Part shown: one piece after another, positions 42,119 through 50,722 of the stretch
Layout: each line of letters begins with the position of its first letter
Numbering within the stretch: the stretch's first letter is position 1
Assembly: GCA_017509205.1 (NCBI GenBank)
Contig: JAFWQF010000077.1
Location: forward strand, 1 to 64,000
Length of the DNA stretch: 64,000 nt
Direction: 5' to 3'
DNA from: Clostridiales bacterium
GTDB lineage: Bacteria; Bacillota; Clostridia; Saccharofermentanales; Saccharofermentanaceae
Translations under genes and position numbers: made by a program
Notes under the pieces: generated by a model
Databases searched by the model: none
What the model was told of the DNA's origin: nothing
Seen by the model: the letters and a program-made list of their open reading frames with translations, nothing else

Positions 42119-42799
42119 ATGCTGATAGAGATACTTTCAGAAGATAAATCGGGAGCAGTGGTCGTTGAACGTTCCGTGGAACGTATCTGCGACGCAGAAG
42201 GCACAAGAGCACAGATCAACGTCAGGCCGCACCGCGGCTGCGGAAGCCTGCCCAAGGATCAGAATGCAAAGCCTCCCAAGTTCGCAAGTTCGCTTTTGGA
42301 TCTTCTTCCGGCGAAGCTCCGCGCATATAACAGTGTTTACAAAGGAAAAGATCTCATCCTGATAATCGCGCTGGATACGGACAACAACGATCCCGAGCCG
42401 ATGAGGAAGGAGATCTACGAGGCTGCAAGGACATATGCGCCTGACATCAGGAGCGTTGTTGGCCTCAGCACCGAAGAGATTGAAGCGTGGATGCTTGGTG
42501 ACAGGGCTGCCGTTATCGAAGCATATCCTGACTGCGACAAAAAGGTTCTTGATTCATATGAACAGGATTCTGTTTGCGGAACATGGGAAGTGCTCTGCCG
42601 CGCGATAAGCGACAACGCTGAGAAACTGATTGAGATAGGGTATCCCGCGATCGGTCATTACAAGGCAAGATGGGCTGAAGACATATCGCAGTACATGATG
42701 CCGCAGCGCAATGTTTCACCGAGTTTCAACACGTTCAGGATGGCGCTTGTCACGGCACTCAAGAATCCCGTACCGATCTACAGAAAGCGCTCGTTCTGA
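42119..42799 (+). CDS. TOPRIM-like (DUF4276/OLD-type) protein paired with the ATPase
   Basis: The 226-residue protein has the layout of a small TOPRIM nuclease: an early acidic residue in MLIEILSEDKSG (Glu8), the DxD strand LILIIALDTDNND (Asp86, Asp88, Asp91) and the later TEEIEAWMLGD (Glu120, Glu122, Trp124), which recalls the EAWLLAD motif of DUF4276 and related OLD-type proteins. It lies 13 bases after the AAA ATPase gene, so both should act as one ATPase-nuclease complex, comparable in layout to AriA/AriB of PARIS. The stop overlaps the hemW start (TGATG), an odd link between a probable defence gene and a housekeeping gene. Confidence 0.7.
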   Translation: MLIEILSEDKSGAVVVERSVERICDAEGTRAQINVRPHRGCGSLPKDQNAKPPKFASSLLDLLPAKLRAYNSVYKGKDLILIIALDTDNNDPEPMRKEIYEAARTYAPDIRSVVGLSTEEIEAWMLGDRAAVIEAYPDCDKKVLDSYEQDSVCGTWEVLCRAISDNAEKLIEIGYPAIGHYKARWAEDISQYMMPQRNVSPSFNTFRMALVTALKNPVPIYRKRSF

Positions 42800-44001
42800 T
42801 GGGCAGGCATATCTATGTCCACAATCCTTTCTGTGTCCGCAAGTGTCCCTACTGCGGATTCTTTTCGGTGACTGACAGATCACTTGCTGATAAGTACTAT
42901 GAGGCTGCAATTGCAGAGGCACGCTTCTGGGCGGATTTCGATAAAGGATACAAATCATCTGAAATAAGCGGCCCCGATACGGTCTATTTCGGAGGCGGCA
43001 CTCCGTCTTGTGTTCCGGAAGATCTTATATGCGGACTTCTTGAAGAGATTACCGGTTCTTTCGGTATCGGTAAAGATGCCGAGATAACGCTTGAAGTAAA
43101 CCCAGCTTCGTTTACTCTTGAAAAGGGAAGAGCCTACATTAATAGCGGATTTAACCGTCTATCGATGGGCATACAGTCTCTAGACGACGAAATATTGAAG
43201 ACTTTGGGAAGGCTTCACGATTCAAAGGGCGCTCTTAAGGCTTTGGACAATGCTTTTGAAGCAGGGTTTACCAACATTTCTGCAGACTTCATCACGGGCG
43301 TTCCCGGACAGAGTGTTGAAGTAGTTTTAAAAGATCTTCAGACTGTCATTGATAAAGGCGTCAGGCATATCAGCACATATTCGCTCATGATCGAGGAGGA
43401 CACTCCCTTTTACGACAGATACAGCGAAACGATAGAAGATCTTGTGTCTCCTGAAGCTGAACGCGAGATGTACCACGAAGTTCGCCGCTTCCTTAACGAA
43501 AAGGGGATTGTGCCTTACGAGATCTCGAATGCCGCACTTCCCGGCTTTGAGAGCAGTCACAACTCATCTTACTGGGACGGCTGTGATTACTATGCCATTG
43601 GCGCGGGTGCCCACGGATTTCTGAATTCCGTCAGGTTCGGTCATTATGAGGATATCGATTCTTATATTTCTTCAGCTTTGAATATTAATAGAGACCAGGT
43701 TGATTCGCTCCTTGGATCAGAAGAAAAGAAGATGGAGCAGATTGAAGGTTTCATCTATTTCGAGGAAAGGCTTACAAAAAACGACAGGATGAGGGAATAT
43801 CCATTTTTAAAGCTTCGGACAACGAAGGGAATAGACAAAGCTGAGTTTAAGGAAAGGTTTGGAAAAGACTTTGAGGATGTCTACGGCGAAGAGCTGCGCT
43901 CAAATGTCGAAAAAGGATATCTAAAGTCAGAAGGTCAGATGGTTTCTTTGACCAAAACCGGCCTGGATTTTGCCAATCTCGTAATGGAAGATTTCCTCTG
44001 A
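42799..44001 (+). CDS. hemW: Radical SAM heme chaperone HemW
   Basis: The 400-residue protein belongs to the HemN-like radical SAM group and is thought to insert heme. It has the cluster motif CVRKCPYCGF (C-x3-C-x2-C), IYVHNPFC before it, TVYFGGGTPS for SAM binding, and IGAGAHGF near residue 272. Its place just before hrcA is the order found across Firmicutes and separates it from true coproporphyrinogen oxidase. The ATG overlaps the TOPRIM stop; the ribosome site is weak, so translation is probably coupled to the upstream gene. A small hairpin at 44003-44020 follows. Confidence 0.9.
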   Translation: MGRHIYVHNPFCVRKCPYCGFFSVTDRSLADKYYEAAIAEARFWADFDKGYKSSEISGPDTVYFGGGTPSCVPEDLICGLLEEITGSFGIGKDAEITLEVNPASFTLEKGRAYINSGFNRLSMGIQSLDDEILKTLGRLHDSKGALKALDNAFEAGFTNISADFITGVPGQSVEVVLKDLQTVIDKGVRHISTYSLMIEEDTPFYDRYSETIEDLVSPEAEREMYHEVRRFLNEKGIVPYEISNAALPGFESSHNSSYWDGCDYYAIGAGAHGFLNSVRFGHYEDIDSYISSALNINRDQVDSLLGSEEKKMEQIEGFIYFEERLTKNDRMREYPFLKLRTTKGIDKAEFKERFGKDFEDVYGEELRSNVEKGYLKSEGQMVSLTKTGLDFANLVMEDFL

Positions 44002-44002
44002 T

Positions 44003-44020
44003 GCCTTGAAATAAGGCGTT
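44003..44020 (+). terminator. Weak terminator after hemW
   Basis: GCCTT (44003-44007), loop GAAAT, AAGGC (44013-44017), then GTTTTGC. The stem is short and the tail poor, so read-through into the hrcA operon is possible. Confidence 0.4.
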
Positions 44021-44054
44021 TTGCGATTCACTACATTCTGCCTCACATTTCCAT

Positions 44055-44083
44055 TTGACTATTTTTGACTTTGATAGTATATT
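44055..44083 (+). promoter_or_regulatory. Heat-shock operon promoter
   Basis: TTGACT (44055-44060), 17-base spacer, TATATT (44078-44083): a good sigma-A-type promoter directly before the CIRCE element. A second TTGACT at 44065-44070 is not at the right distance. Confidence 0.78.
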
Positions 44084-44087
44084 GATG

Positions 44088-44114
44088 TTGGCACTCAGGT
44101 GAGCCGAGTGCTAA
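44088..44114 (+). promoter_or_regulatory. CIRCE operator (HrcA-binding site)
   Basis: TTGGCACTC (44088-44096), 9-base spacer, GAGTGCTAA (44106-44114): the HrcA operator with one change from TTAGCACTC. It overlaps the predicted transcription start and lies 25 bases before hrcA. Confidence 0.95.
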
Positions 44115-44138
44115 TCTTGCGGAAAGGGAGCAGATCAA

Positions 44139-45191
44139 ATGGAACTTGATGACCGCAAAAAGAGAGTCCTTCAGGCAATAGTAGACGATTATGTCGCAAC
44201 CAATGAGCCCGTTGGTTCAAAGTCGCTTATCGAGCGCCATAACTTCCAGGTCAGCTCCGCAACGCTGAGGAATGACATGGCCGAACTCGAGAGGCTCGGC
44301 TTCATCGAAAAGCCTCACACTTCCGCAGGACGCATTCCTTCCGACCGCGGCTACCGCGAATATGTCGATTCTCTCATGAAGATCGACACTCTTTCGCAGA
44401 AAGAGCAGCAGGAGATCGAATCCCGCATAGCAGGAACGGTCGATGAGGCCACGGAGCTTATCAAGAATGCGGCACATACGCTTTCTGAAGCAACCGGATT
44501 CATTTCTCTTTCAATGAGCCCGAGGCTCAGAAAGAGCTTTCTCAAGCAGATAAAGCTTCTCATGATCGAGCCCGGCAAAGCTCTTGTCGTACTCGTTCTT
44601 TCAGCAGGCGTCGTAAAGGATAAGATCGTAAGGATCCCCAACTTCATCACTGATGAACAGATGATGCAGATCTCCGGAGCCATCGAGAAGAACCTCACGG
44701 GCAAGCCCCTTGATGAGATCACTCTCGTAACCGTTGAGACTGCGGCTAAGGATACCGAGATCCCGTCAGCTCTCTTAAGGCAGGTCCTTTACGAGGCATA
44801 TACCGCGATCAAGCAGGCTGACCAGCTTTCGATCTATCTTGAAGGTGAGCACAAGATGCTCGCATTCCCCGATTTCAGTTCGATGGGAAGAGCAAGGGAT
44901 CTTCTTGGAACGCTTTCTGATTCCGGCATGGTCGCAGGCTATGTAAATGAGATGGAGAACCAGGCTGCGGTAAGCGGCAAGAAGGATTCCTACATGATAA
45001 GGATCGGTCAGGAGATCGCACTCGAAGGCCTCGATGACTGCAGTTTCATTACCGCCACTTACGACATGGGTGATACGGTCTTTGGAAACATAGGAGTCAT
45101 AGGACCCAAGAGAATGGACTATTCAAGCGTCATCTCCAAGATGGATTTCGTAAAGAAGAAACTCAACGAAGAGCTCAAGAAGCTCACTTGA
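44139..45191 (+). CDS. hrcA: Heat-shock repressor HrcA
   Basis: The 350-residue repressor has the N-terminal winged helix (KKRVLQAIVDDYVATNEPVG, SSATLRNDMAELERLGFI, KPHTSAGRIPSDRGYREYVD) and a GAF-like C-terminal domain. It binds the CIRCE element upstream and so controls its own operon; folding by GroE normally keeps it active. It is the first gene of hrcA-grpE-clpP-dnaK-dnaJ-prmA. Length and motifs are standard. Confidence 0.97.
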   Translation: MELDDRKKRVLQAIVDDYVATNEPVGSKSLIERHNFQVSSATLRNDMAELERLGFIEKPHTSAGRIPSDRGYREYVDSLMKIDTLSQKEQQEIESRIAGTVDEATELIKNAAHTLSEATGFISLSMSPRLRKSFLKQIKLLMIEPGKALVVLVLSAGVVKDKIVRIPNFITDEQMMQISGAIEKNLTGKPLDEITLVTVETAAKDTEIPSALLRQVLYEAYTAIKQADQLSIYLEGEHKMLAFPDFSSMGRARDLLGTLSDSGMVAGYVNEMENQAAVSGKKDSYMIRIGQEIALEGLDDCSFITATYDMGDTVFGNIGVIGPKRMDYSSVISKMDFVKKKLNEELKKLT

Positions 45192-45225
45192 TGAAATAGA
45201 AACTAAAACGAAAGGATATTAAAGG

Positions 45226-45816
45226 ATGGAAGAAAACAAGGACGAAGAGATCTTAAACGCTCAGGAGGAAGAAACTTCCGAAGAAGCTGAAGCAGAAGAG
45301 ACTGTTGCTGCCGAAGAAACCGAGGAGGCTGCTGAGACAGAAGAGAGTGCTGAAGCCGAAGAAGCTGCTGAAGATTCAGACGACAAGAGCGCAGAACTCG
45401 AGAAGCGTTACATGAGCCTGTATGCCGAATACGACAACTACAGGAAGCGCACACAGAAAGAAAAGGAAAACCTTTACGCTGATGCAGTTGCGGATGTTGC
45501 CAAGGAATTCCTCGCAGTAATAGACAATATCGACCGTGCAGTTGCAACCGCAAAAGACGCTGATGAGAATTCAGTTGCCAAGGTCATCGAAGGCATAGAA
45601 CTTTTGGGCAAGCAGGCAGGCGATATCCTCACAAAGATCGGCGTTGAGGAGATCAAGGCCGACAGAGGCGAGAAGTTCGATCCCAATCTTCACGAGGCAG
45701 TCATGCACGTCGAGGATGACGATCTGGGCGAGCAGGAGATAGCAATGGTATTCACCAAGGGCTATATGTACAAGGGAAAAGTGATCAGGCACGTTGTAGT
45801 GCAGGTTGCGAACTAA
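45226..45816 (+). CDS. grpE: Nucleotide exchange factor GrpE
   Basis: Releases ADP from DnaK. The 196-residue protein has a very acidic first ~65 residues (repeated EEAEAEE-like words), a long dimer helix (AELEKRYMSLYAEYDNYRKR) and the C-terminal beta domain (GEKFDPNLHEAVMHVEDDD, YKGKVIRHVVVQV). An AAAGG ribosome site precedes the ATG. It stands between hrcA and clpP. Confidence 0.95.
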   Translation: MEENKDEEILNAQEEETSEEAEAEETVAAEETEEAAETEESAEAEEAAEDSDDKSAELEKRYMSLYAEYDNYRKRTQKEKENLYADAVADVAKEFLAVIDNIDRAVATAKDADENSVAKVIEGIELLGKQAGDILTKIGVEEIKADRGEKFDPNLHEAVMHVEDDDLGEQEIAMVFTKGYMYKGKVIRHVVVQVAN

Positions 45817-45846
45817 TCAGTTAATTATTGCAAAGGAGAAATAAAA

Positions 45847-46449
45847 ATGGATTTAATCAGATCAAGTCTAGTCCCTACAGTTATTGAGACTACCGGCCGC
45901 GGAGAGCGTGCTTACGACATCTATTCAAGACTCCTCAAGGAGAGGATCGTAATCCTTTCCGAAGAAGTCAATTCAGTAACGGCAAGCCTCATTACGGCAC
46001 AGCTCCTCTTCCTTGAGGCAGAGGATCCCGAGAAGGACATTCAGTTCTACATCAACAGCCCCGGAGGATCCGTATCTGACGGTCTGATGATCTACGATAC
46101 CATGAGGCTCATCAAGCCTGACGTGCAGACGATCTGCATGGGCATGGCAGCTTCAATGGGTTCAGTTCTCCTTTCAGCAGGTACAAAGGGCAAGAGATGC
46201 ATCCTTCCCAACGCGGAAGTTATGATCCACCAGCCTCTTGGCGGAGCTCAGGGTCAGGCTACAGAGATTCTCATCGCTGCAGACCACATCAAGGACACCA
46301 GGATCCGCCTCAACCAGATCCTCGCAGACAACTGCGGCAAGGGCCTCGAAACATTGATGAAAGATACCGACAGAGACCACTGGATGACAGCTCAGGAAGC
46401 TCTTGAATACGGTATCGTTGATAAGATTCTCGACAGTAAGAAAGCATGA
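45847..46449 (+). CDS. clpP: ATP-dependent Clp protease proteolytic subunit
   Basis: Serine protease ring that degrades proteins fed by Clp ATPases. The 200-residue product has the catalytic Ser in [11 protein letters not shown], His in [12 protein letters not shown] and Asp in [14 protein letters not shown]; the front part [15 protein letters not shown] is standard. It lies 30 bases after grpE and 20 before dnaK with an AAAGGAG ribosome site, so it is placed inside the CIRCE-controlled chaperone operon. clpP is usually next to tig/clpX or alone. No Clp ATPase gene is in the window. Confidence 0.95.
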   Translation: MDLIRSSLVPTVIETTGRGERAYDIYSRLLKERIVILSEEVNSVTASLITAQLLFLEAEDPEKDIQFYINSPGGSVSDGLMIYDTMRLIKPDVQTICMGMAASMGSVLLSAGTKGKRCILPNAEVMIHQPLGGAQGQATEILIAADHIKDTRIRLNQILADNCGKGLETLMKDTDRDHWMTAQEALEYGIVDKILDSKKA

Positions 46450-46469
46450 TTTAAGGGAGGATTAATCAT

Positions 46470-48317
46470 ATGGCAAAAGTAATCGGTATTGACCTTGGTA
46501 CGACGAATTCGTGCGTAGCGGTTATGGAAGGATCGGAGACAGTAGTCATCCCGAATCCGGAAGGAAACAGGACCACTCCTTCAGTAGTCGGTTTCACAAA
46601 GACAGGCGAGCGTCTGATCGGCCAGGTCGCAAAGAGACAGGCAGTCACAAACCCTGAGAGAACTATCTCATCCATCAAGCGTGAGATGGGTTCTGACTAC
46701 AAGGTTGTAGTTGACGGCAAGCAGTACACACCTCAGGAAATTTCCGCAATGATCTTAAGCAAGCTCAAGAGCGATGCTGAGGCTTATCTCGGAACAACCG
46801 TCACACAGGCAGTCATCACAGTTCCTGCATACTTCACGGACTCACAGCGTCAGGCTACAAAGGACGCAGGCCGTATCGCAGGACTTGAGGTTCTTAGAAT
46901 CATCAACGAGCCTACGGCAGCTTCACTTGCTTACGGTCTCGACAAGGAAACAGATCAGAAGATCCTCGTATTCGACCTTGGCGGCGGTACGTTCGACGTT
47001 TCCATCCTCGACATCAGCGACGGAGTCTTCGAAGTTCTTGCTACTGCAGGTAACAACAGACTCGGCGGCGATGACTTCGACAACAAGGTCGTTGACTTCC
47101 TCGTAGAGTCATTCAAGACATCTGACGGCGTTGACCTCAGAAACGACCGTATGGCAATGCAGAGATTGAGAGAAGCAGCTGAGAAGGCAAAGATCGAGCT
47201 CTCCGGCGTAGCTTCTTCCAACATCAATCTGCCTTACATCACAGCAGACGCAACAGGTCCTAAGCACCTCGACATCACTCTTACAAGAGCTAAGTTCGAT
47301 GAGCTTACCGCTGACCTCGTTCAGAAGACAATGGATCCTGTTAAGCGCGCAATGAGCGATGCAGGCGTTACACCTTCAGACATCGACAAGATCCTCCTCG
47401 TAGGCGGTTCCACAAGAATCCCTGCAGTTCAGGATGCAGTTAAGAACTACTTCGGCAAGGATCCTTTCAAGGGCATCAACCCTGACGAGTGCGTTGCCAT
47501 CGGCGCTGCAATCCAGGCAGCAGTTCTCACAGGTGACGTTAAGGGCCTCCTGCTCCTCGACGTTACACCTCTTTCACTCGGTATCGAGACAATGGGCGGT
47601 GTCTGCACAAAGATGATCGAGCGCAACACCACGATCCCTACAAAGAAGAGCCAGATCTTCTCAACTGCAGCTGACGGCCAGACACAGGTTGAGGTACACG
47701 TACTCCAGGGTGAGCGTGAGATGGCTGCTTACAACAAGACTCTCGGTAACTTCATCCTCGACGGTATCGCACCTGCACCCCGCGGAGTTCCGCAGATCGA
47801 AGTTACATTCGATATCGACGCAAACGGTATCGTTAACGTAAGTGCTAAGGATAAGGGCACAGGCCGTGAGCAGAAGATCACGATCCAGTCTTCTTCCAAC
47901 ATGAGCGAAGAGGATATCCAGAAGGCAGTCAAGGAAGCTGAGATGCACGCAGCTGAAGACAAGGCCAATAAGGAGAAGATCGAAGTCAAGAACCAGGCTG
48001 AGTCCGCTGTATATCAGGCAGAGAAGACAATGAAGGATGCAGGCGACAAGCTCTCTGATGCCGACAAGCAGCCCGTAAACGATGCTATCGCAAAGCTCAA
48101 GGATTCCATTGCAAAGGATGACACCGAGGCAATGAAGGCTGACACAGAAGGCCTCACACAGGCTATCTACAAGCTTTCCGAGAAGCTCTACCAGGCAGCA
48201 GGCGGTGCAGCAGGTGCTGCAGGCGGCCCTCAGGGACAGCCCGGTCCTCAGGACTACGCAGGCTACGGTGATGCAGGAGCATCCGAAGGTCCCAAGAACG
48301 CAGGCGGAGACTTCTGA
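46470..48317 (+). CDS. dnaK: Molecular chaperone DnaK (Hsp70)
   Basis: The 615-residue Hsp70 has the ATPase signatures [28 protein letters not shown] and [14 protein letters not shown], a substrate-binding domain from about residue 360, and a Gly/Ala/Pro-rich C-terminal tail ([20 protein letters not shown]). It refolds or unfolds client proteins with DnaJ and GrpE. The ribosome site is GGGAGG. A strong stem-loop follows the stop at 48332-48378. Confidence 0.98.
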   Translation: MAKVIGIDLGTTNSCVAVMEGSETVVIPNPEGNRTTPSVVGFTKTGERLIGQVAKRQAVTNPERTISSIKREMGSDYKVVVDGKQYTPQEISAMILSKLKSDAEAYLGTTVTQAVITVPAYFTDSQRQATKDAGRIAGLEVLRIINEPTAASLAYGLDKETDQKILVFDLGGGTFDVSILDISDGVFEVLATAGNNRLGGDDFDNKVVDFLVESFKTSDGVDLRNDRMAMQRLREAAEKAKIELSGVASSNINLPYITADATGPKHLDITLTRAKFDELTADLVQKTMDPVKRAMSDAGVTPSDIDKILLVGGSTRIPAVQDAVKNYFGKDPFKGINPDECVAIGAAIQAAVLTGDVKGLLLLDVTPLSLGIETMGGVCTKMIERNTTIPTKKSQIFSTAADGQTQVEVHVLQGEREMAAYNKTLGNFILDGIAPAPRGVPQIEVTFDIDANGIVNVSAKDKGTGREQKITIQSSSNMSEEDIQKAVKEAEMHAAEDKANKEKIEVKNQAESAVYQAEKTMKDAGDKLSDADKQPVNDAIAKLKDSIAKDDTEAMKADTEGLTQAIYKLSEKLYQAAGGAAGAAGGPQGQPGPQDYAGYGDAGASEGPKNAGGDF

Positions 48318-48331
48318 TAAAACAAAAAACT

Positions 48332-48378
48332 GATACAATGGTCCGGCACTACCGTTTTTCGGAGTGCCGGATGTATCT
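48332..48378 (+). other. Large stem-loop between dnaK and dnaJ
   Basis: TCCGGCACT (48342-48350) and AGTGCCGGA (48363-48371) form a perfect 9-bp stem, with CCG/CGG extending into the loop. An outer GATACA/TGTATC pair (48332-48337 with 48373-48378) closes it across a 4-base bulge. No T-tract follows. It could trim or partly stop the transcript so that dnaK is made in excess over dnaJ. Confidence 0.75.
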
Positions 48379-48417
48379 GTATTGAGAACGTGAAAACAAG
48401 AACGGAGGGGTTCCTCT

Positions 48418-49551
48418 TTGGCTAGAGATTACTATGAAGTCCTGGGAGTAGATAAAGGTGCTTCCGATGACGAGATAAAAAAGGCTTTCAGACAGCAGGC
48501 CAAGAAATATCACCCGGACTTACACCCGGGCGACAAAGAGGCTGAAGCCAAATTCAAGGAGATCAACGAAGCATATTCGATCCTGTCTGATCCTGATAAG
48601 AAATCCAAGTACGACAGGTTCGGTCATGCAGGCGTGGATCCTAACGGATTCGGCGGTGGCGGCGGATACGGCGGCGCTTATGACGTCGATCTTGGCGACC
48701 TTTTCAGCAGCATTTTCGGCGGCGGTTTCGGCGGCGGATCTTCCCGCAGGAGAAACGGCCCTTCAAAGGGTTCCGACCTCAAGTACAACATGTCGCTTGA
48801 GTTCATGGAAGCTGCTTTCGGCCTTGAAAGAGACATCCAGATAACCAAAGAAGACCTCTGCAAGGCGTGCAACGGTTCAGGCGCACAGCCCGGCACAACG
48901 CCCGAGACATGTCCCACATGCCGCGGCGCAGGCAGAGTACAGCAGCAGACGCAGACGCTTTTCGGCATGACAATGGTCACAAAGACATGTCCGACCTGCA
49001 GCGGCAGGGGAACGGTCATCAAGACACCCTGCACACAGTGCCGCGGAAGAGGAAGGCTCAAGACTTCAAAGACGCTCCACATCAAGATCCCCGCAGGCGT
49101 TGATACGGGCGACATGCTTCCCATCAAGGGAGAGGGCGAGCCCGGAACAAACGGCGGTCCCTACGGTGATCTCTACATCGAGTTCCGCGTTAAGAGCCAC
49201 GACGTGTTTAAGCGTGAGGGCATCAACACATTCTGTGACGTGCCGATCACTTATGCTCAGGCTGCGCTCGGCGGCGAGATCGAGGTTCCCACCATATACG
49301 GCAAGGAGAAGTTCGTTCTTAAGGAAGGTACCCAGCCGGGTGACATCAGCATCTTAAGAGGCCGCGGAATAGCCAACAAGACTAACCCGAACATGAAGGG
49401 CGATCACACGCTCAAGTTCTATGTCGAGGTTCCGACGGGCCTTACACGCGAGCAGAAACAGCTCCTTACGCAGTTCAACAATACTCTGACGGACCGCAAC
49501 TACACCAAGAGGTCGCAGTTCTTCCAGAAGTTCAAGAATCTATTTAAGTAA
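48418..49551 (+). CDS. dnaJ: Co-chaperone DnaJ (Hsp40)
   Basis: The 377-residue protein begins with the J domain ([20 protein letters not shown], with HPD), then a Gly/Phe-rich stretch, four zinc-binding CxxCxGxG repeats ([32 protein letters not shown]) and the C-terminal client domain. It stimulates the DnaK ATPase. The start is a TTG at 48418, fixed by GGAGGGG at 48404-48410 and the normal N-terminus [10 protein letters not shown]. The rare start may also lower its yield relative to dnaK. Confidence 0.97.
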   Translation: MARDYYEVLGVDKGASDDEIKKAFRQQAKKYHPDLHPGDKEAEAKFKEINEAYSILSDPDKKSKYDRFGHAGVDPNGFGGGGGYGGAYDVDLGDLFSSIFGGGFGGGSSRRRNGPSKGSDLKYNMSLEFMEAAFGLERDIQITKEDLCKACNGSGAQPGTTPETCPTCRGAGRVQQQTQTLFGMTMVTKTCPTCSGRGTVIKTPCTQCRGRGRLKTSKTLHIKIPAGVDTGDMLPIKGEGEPGTNGGPYGDLYIEFRVKSHDVFKREGINTFCDVPITYAQAALGGEIEVPTIYGKEKFVLKEGTQPGDISILRGRGIANKTNPNMKGDHTLKFYVEVPTGLTREQKQLLTQFNNTLTDRNYTKRSQFFQKFKNLFK

Positions 49552-49556
49552 CGATT

Positions 49557-50579
49557 ATGAGATGGGCAGAAATTACAATCAGAACGACAGAGGAAGCATC
49601 TGAAGCTATCAGCGAGATGCTTGCCCAGGCAGGCTGTGACGGCATAGCGGTAACGGATCCTTACGAATTCAGGAATACCGTTGAGAACGATCCGCTGAGC
49701 TATGCTGACGACGGTACATATAATTCCTACGGAACCGATGTTGTCATCAAGTCTTATTTCGCTGAGCTTGACGACGGGTTTGTCAGGATGGGAGCCAAGA
49801 ACGAAGAGTTCTTGAATCCTGAAGGGATCGGAACCATCTACGGCAACATCTCCGGCAAGACGATGAAGACCGAGGATGCCGTCGAGTTCATTAAAGCAAG
49901 GCTTGCCGACATCGGCGAGTTCCTGCCCGTTGGTCAGGGCTTTGAGGGCCTGAAATACGTCAAGGACGAGGACTGGGCCAACAACTGGAAGAAGTACTAC
50001 AAGGAATTCAAGATCTCTGACCGTGTGGCAGTATGCCCTTCATGGCTCGATCCTGATTCGATAGAAGCTGAGCATAAGATAATCCTTGATCCGGGTTCTG
50101 CTTTCGGAACCGGAACTCATGAGACAACATCGATGTGCGCAAAGCTTATCGACAAATATCTCAAAAAAGACGGAACAGTTCTTGATCTCGGTACAGGATC
50201 AGGAATCCTTGCGATAATCGCAAAGAAACTAGGCAGCGGAATCACAGAGGCGATCGACATCGACAAGCTTGCCGTTGACGTTGCGCAGGAGAACTGCGGA
50301 ATAAACGGCTGCGGCGACATTGAATGCCATACCGGTGAGCTTAAGGACGCAAAGCGCAATGATTACGATGTGATAGTCGCAAACATAATCGCCGACATAA
50401 TTGCCGCGATAGCAAAGGACATCCCTGAAAGACTTGCCGACGGCGGACTGTTCATCTGTTCCGGAATCATAAACACCAAAAAGGACAAAGTTGAGAAAGC
50501 AATTTTTGATGCAGGCATGACGATCATCGAGTCAAAGACCGATAATGACTGGATGGCATACGTATGCCGAATTGGTTGA
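49557..50579 (+). CDS. prmA: Ribosomal protein L11 methyltransferase PrmA
   Basis: Trimethylates L11 using SAM. The 340-residue enzyme has an N-terminal recruiting domain and a C-terminal methyltransferase with PGSAFGTGTHETT, VLDLGTGSGILAI and DVIVANIIADII. It follows dnaJ after 5 bases with a poor ribosome site, in the conserved dnaK-dnaJ-prmA order. Its N-terminal domain carries a few extra loops, making it longer than the ~310 residues common in the family. Confidence 0.94.
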   Translation: MRWAEITIRTTEEASEAISEMLAQAGCDGIAVTDPYEFRNTVENDPLSYADDGTYNSYGTDVVIKSYFAELDDGFVRMGAKNEEFLNPEGIGTIYGNISGKTMKTEDAVEFIKARLADIGEFLPVGQGFEGLKYVKDEDWANNWKKYYKEFKISDRVAVCPSWLDPDSIEAEHKIILDPGSAFGTGTHETTSMCAKLIDKYLKKDGTVLDLGTGSGILAIIAKKLGSGITEAIDIDKLAVDVAQENCGINGCGDIECHTGELKDAKRNDYDVIVANIIADIIAAIAKDIPERLADGGLFICSGIINTKKDKVEKAIFDAGMTIIESKTDNDWMAYVCRIG

Positions 50580-50588
50580 GTCTGTCAC

Positions 50589-50641
50589 TTGCCATTTTCA
50601 ACAAATAAATTATGCATATTGTGCCCTTTTGGAAATGGCAA
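50589..50641. repeat. Widely spaced inverted repeat upstream of the ThiD-like gene
   Basis: TTGCCATTT (50589-50597) and AAATGGCAA (50633-50641) are perfect 9-bp inverted copies 35 bases apart, in the intergenic gap before 50723. The left arm carries a possible -35 (TTGCCA) with TATGCA 16 bases downstream, so the pair may be an operator. Confidence 0.55.
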
Positions 50642-50722
50642 AGGTTATCACCGCGTGTCACAATTTAATTGCCGGGTGCGAGGCGTCCGGTTAGAGGTTA
50701 GTTGTGGGAGATTGGGTGATAA

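Noticed and set aside
47661-48338. Long minus-strand frame opposite dnaK
   Set aside because: Antisense shadow of a strongly biased coding sequence; Cys/Leu-rich and without start signals.
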